In this document: positions 4,210-5,990 of the stretch, piece by piece
How the letters are laid out: every line of letters starts with the position of its first letter
Position numbering within the stretch: position 1 is the stretch's first letter
DNA from: Bacteroidales bacterium
Lineage (GTDB): Bacteria > Bacteroidota > Bacteroidia > Bacteroidales > JAADJA01
Assembly (NCBI GenBank): GCA_021106665.1
Contig: JAIOTR010000024.1
Span: 1 to 5,990 of the forward strand
Length of the DNA: 5,990 bases
Direction of reading: 5' to 3'
Made by a program: the position numbers and the translations under genes
The notes under the pieces: generated by a model
Told to the model about the DNA's origin: nothing
The model's input: the letters and a program-made list of their open reading frames with translations, nothing else
The model's database searches: none

Positions 4210-5990
4210 TTATTGCTTTGTGTACTCATGCCGTATATACCTGTCATCCATGATGGTCGTACCCTTTTTATCATACGTGCCATCTGAGACATAGTCCGAA
4301 TATACTTCAATATCCGGAACAGAGACATGAAAAAAATTAACATCGATTCTTCCACTGGCATCAAACCAGATTTTTACAAAAAGCTCAGGGTTGTTTTTAC
4401 TGCCCCATGAGACATCTTTGGGATCTGCATAAAAATATCCCCACACCACCTGGTCCCCCCTTGTTGTGGTATCCTGGCCGCCAAAAACCCAGAGTGCATT
4501 TATTGAGCCTGCTGTTTCAACTGTATTAATCGTTGCGCCAATTTTAAGATCATTCATGATGGTATAACCCGGAGGTGTATTCTCAGGAGAATATCCGGGT
4601 GCTGCAATACCATCTTCCGTATTTTCTTCAGTTCCATTACCGTTAATATCATTGTAAAATAATCGAATAAATCGTTTGTTTACATTTGCCGTACCTTGGA
4701 AAGTGACATCACTGGATGTTGAAGATACATCAATATCAGGAACTGATACATGAAAAAAATTGGCATCTATTCTGCCCCCGGCATCGTACCAGAGCTTTAC
4801 AAAGACTTCAGGGTTGTTTGAACTGCCCCAACTCATATCATTGGGATCTGCATAGAAATAACCCCAGACGACACGATCGCCGCTGGAAGTAGTATCTTCT
4901 CCTCCTTTTTTCCAGACAGCGTCAGTGGCACCCTTTTCCTCAGTATAAATAACAGCCCTGATGGTAAGATCAGACCAGGCCTCAGGATCTAATAAGTAAG
5001 CATGTTTAGCACCATCGATAAATCCAATCCCACTGATTTGACTTTTTTCATTAATATCTACTGCTTCGGATAATTCCCATCCCAACGAGGAATCAACCAA
5101 ATCATTCAAATTAAATGTTTCTCCATCAATCCAAAGGATGGCATGGTAGCTTTGGTCAGAAAGGGAAGACGTCATGGTCGATTTTCCAACGATTTGACCT
5201 TTTTCATTGATCCCAAAAGCATTGCTTCTGATGCCGTCTTGTAACGTTCCCAGATCAATTATCGATCCATTCTCCCACAGGCCGGCATGATTATAACTTG
5301 TCCCTCCTCCTCCATCAACGAGGTAACTTATGCTGCCGACAATCTGTCCGGCATTATTTATATCGTTGGCTTGACTTCCATTTCCCAGGGTACTTAAATT
5401 TTTAATACTGCCGTCTTCCCATACAACGGCATAGACACCCCAGTCGGAACCGTCCGGGGTCCCAAAGGAAAAGCCGGCAACAACACCATTGTCATTAATT
5501 GCATTGGCTTGGCTAGAGTGTATGTAATCGGTTTGGTTCTCGATAGTACCAAGGTCGATCATATAGCCGTTTTCCCATTGCACAGCATGGTAGTAAGAGG
5601 TACTGCCGGATATCAAATTGGACTTTCCCACGATTGTACCTGTTTCATTAATTCCAAAAGCATAGCTCCACTGGCCACTTGGTAAGGTTCCCAAGGCATT
5701 TACTTGATTATCTTCCCAAACAAATGCCCCGTTGATTAATCCTTTCGAATCTGAATGCCCAACTACAATACCGGCATCATTTATATCAGCCGCTCCCAAT
5801 CCCCCTCCAACTGCACCAATATCCGTTAATGTGCCATCTTCCCAGATAAATGCATGCCCGTCTGTACCAACACCTGAGCTTCCCACTACCTGGCCTTTGT
5901 CATTAATAGCATATGCCATGCTATTATCATTATTGATGGCACCCATATCTGTAATAGAATATCCGGGGATAGCCCAAACGTTATTTGTAA
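4210..5990 (-). CDS. HAF-repeat extracellular protein with duplicated C-terminal domain, 5' end outside window
   Basis: A partial protein: the frame stays open through base 5990, and the first internal Met (5944-5946) lies inside a repeat unit, so it is not the start. About 592 residues are visible; numbering here counts that Met as 1. From before residue 1 to 320 there are HAF-type repeats of about 43-53 residues, each with HAxxWEDG, DLGTL, and A-x-x-IND/NEKGQIVG motifs. Residues 327-431 and 467-578 are two copies of another domain with GD-VVWGYFYADP, SWGS-NNPE-FVK-W-D and R-D-NFFHVSVPDI. They are separated by a linker with the acidic DINGNGTEENTEDG (433-446), possibly Ca-binding. HAF repeats are known from secreted or surface proteins of unknown function and may form a propeller-like or solenoid fold. 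The C-terminus (YIRHEYTKQ) shows no PEP-CTERM, LPXTG or autotransporter signal. Base composition is richer in G+C than in the downstream genes. A link to the polysaccharide locus is only positional. Confidence 0.85.
   Translation of the reverse strand, partial: TNNVWAIPGYSITDMGAINNDNSMAYAINDKGQVVGSSGVGTDGHAFIWEDGTLTDIGAVGGGLGAADINDAGIVVGHSDSKGLINGAFVWEDNQVNALGTLPSGQWSYAFGINETGTIVGKSNLISGSTSYYHAVQWENGYMIDLGTIENQTDYIHSSQANAINDNGVVAGFSFGTPDGSDWGVYAVVWEDGSIKNLSTLGNGSQANDINNAGQIVGSISYLVDGGGGTSYNHAGLWENGSIIDLGTLQDGIRSNAFGINEKGQIVGKSTMTSSLSDQSYHAILWIDGETFNLNDLVDSSLGWELSEAVDINEKSQISGIGFIDGAKHAYLLDPEAWSDLTIRAVIYTEEKGATDAVWKKGGEDTTSSGDRVVWGYFYADPNDMSWGSSNNPEVFVKLWYDAGGRIDANFFHVSVPDIDVSSTSSDVTFQGTANVNKRFIRLFYNDINGNGTEENTEDGIAAPGYSPENTPPGYTIMNDLKIGATINTVETAGSINALWVFGGQDTTTRGDQVVWGYFYADPKDVSWGSKNNPELFVKIWFDASGRIDVNFFHVSVPDIEVYSDYVSDGTYDKKGTTIMDDRYIRHEYTKQ
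4213..4548 (-). repeat. Second (C-terminal) copy of the VWGYFYADP / FFHVSVPDI domain
   Basis: Residues 467-578 of the HAF-repeat protein. It contains GGQDTTTRGDQVVWGYFYAD, SWGSKNNPELFVKIWFD and IDVNFFHVSVPDIEV. Aligned on VVWGYF, it lies 141 residues after the first copy. The similarity also shows in the DNA (for example a shared ACATGAAAAAAATT), which suggests a fairly recent internal duplication. Function unknown; an all-beta extracellular domain is likely from the alternating aromatic strands. Confidence 0.85.
4654..4968 (-). repeat. First copy of the VWGYFYADP / FFHVSVPDI domain
   Basis: Residues 327-431 of the HAF-repeat protein. It contains GGEDTTSSGDRVVWGYFYAD, SWGSSNNPEVFVKLWYD and IDANFFHVSVPDIDV. 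It ends in KRFIRLFY, matching DRYIRHEY at the end of the second copy. A 35-residue linker with Asp/Asn/Glu-rich sequence follows. Confidence 0.85.
4987..5990 (-). repeat. Tandem HAF-type repeats (about seven units)
   Basis: Units begin near residues 31 (HAFIWEDG), 74 (AFVWEDN), 120 (HAVQWENG), 172 (YAVVWEDG), 220 (HAGLWENG), 268 (HAILWIDG) and a terminal half unit at 315 (HAYLLD). A partial unit before residue 31 continues out of the window (ending TDMGAINNDN and INDKGQVVGSS). Each full unit carries a W-E/D-G turn, a DLGTL-like strand and an IN-x-x-GQIVG strand. The units are diverged in DNA, so the array is old. Confidence 0.88.

Noticed and set aside
4164..4364. Minus-strand 66-codon frame overlapping the end of the HAF-repeat gene
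   Set aside because: It overlaps the conserved second domain copy in another frame, and the peptide resembles no family known to me.
4987..5990. CRISPR-like or satellite DNA array
   Set aside because: The periodicity is at the protein level, in one open frame with variable unit length and diverged DNA, as expected for HAF repeats.

Overview
The window holds six protein-coding genes, all on the minus strand, read from high to low coordinates. In order of transcription they are: the C-terminal part of a HAF-repeat surface/secreted protein (4210-5990, 5' end outside the window); a membrane-anchored or exported SGNH-like hydrolase (3252-4085); a VanZ-like membrane protein fused to a carbohydrate-binding-type beta-sandwich (2196-3116); two left-handed beta-helix (hexapeptide) O-acyltransferases (1507-2163 and 919-1488); and a GT-B family 4 glycosyltransferase that runs off the low-coordinate end (1-882). 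I see no RNA genes, mobile elements or CRISPR arrays.

The five genes from 1 to 4085 look like a piece of an exopolysaccharide or capsule biosynthesis and modification locus. The glycosyltransferase would add a sugar to the growing repeat unit. The two hexapeptide enzymes would O-acylate (probably acetylate) sugars, and the SGNH protein would act on ester groups outside the cytoplasm. The VanZ-CBM protein is a membrane protein with a likely glycan-binding domain. Gaps between the last four genes are 32, 18 and 36 nt, so they are probably one transcript. Gaps of 135 nt (3117-3251) and 124 nt (4086-4209) separate the SGNH gene from its neighbours, so internal promoters or processing sites are possible there. 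The link between the HAF-repeat gene and the polysaccharide genes is by position only.

The DNA is AT-rich, most strongly in the acyltransferase genes, with good AGGGG/AAGGGG-type ribosome binding sites and at least one likely TTG start. This suggests a moderately low-GC Gram-negative bacterium. HAF repeats and the duplicated VWGYFYADP / FFHVSVPDI domain make me think of the Desulfobacterota (sulfate reducers and relatives), but this is an impression from memory and not a demonstrated assignment. The HAF-repeat gene is visibly richer in G+C than the polysaccharide genes.

The most unusual points are the VanZ-CBM fusion, the HAF-repeat protein ending in a tandemly duplicated uncharacterised domain with no recognisable sorting signal, and the SGNH-like protein with a GHQS block in place of GDS. 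I did not find convincing evidence of a wholly new system.
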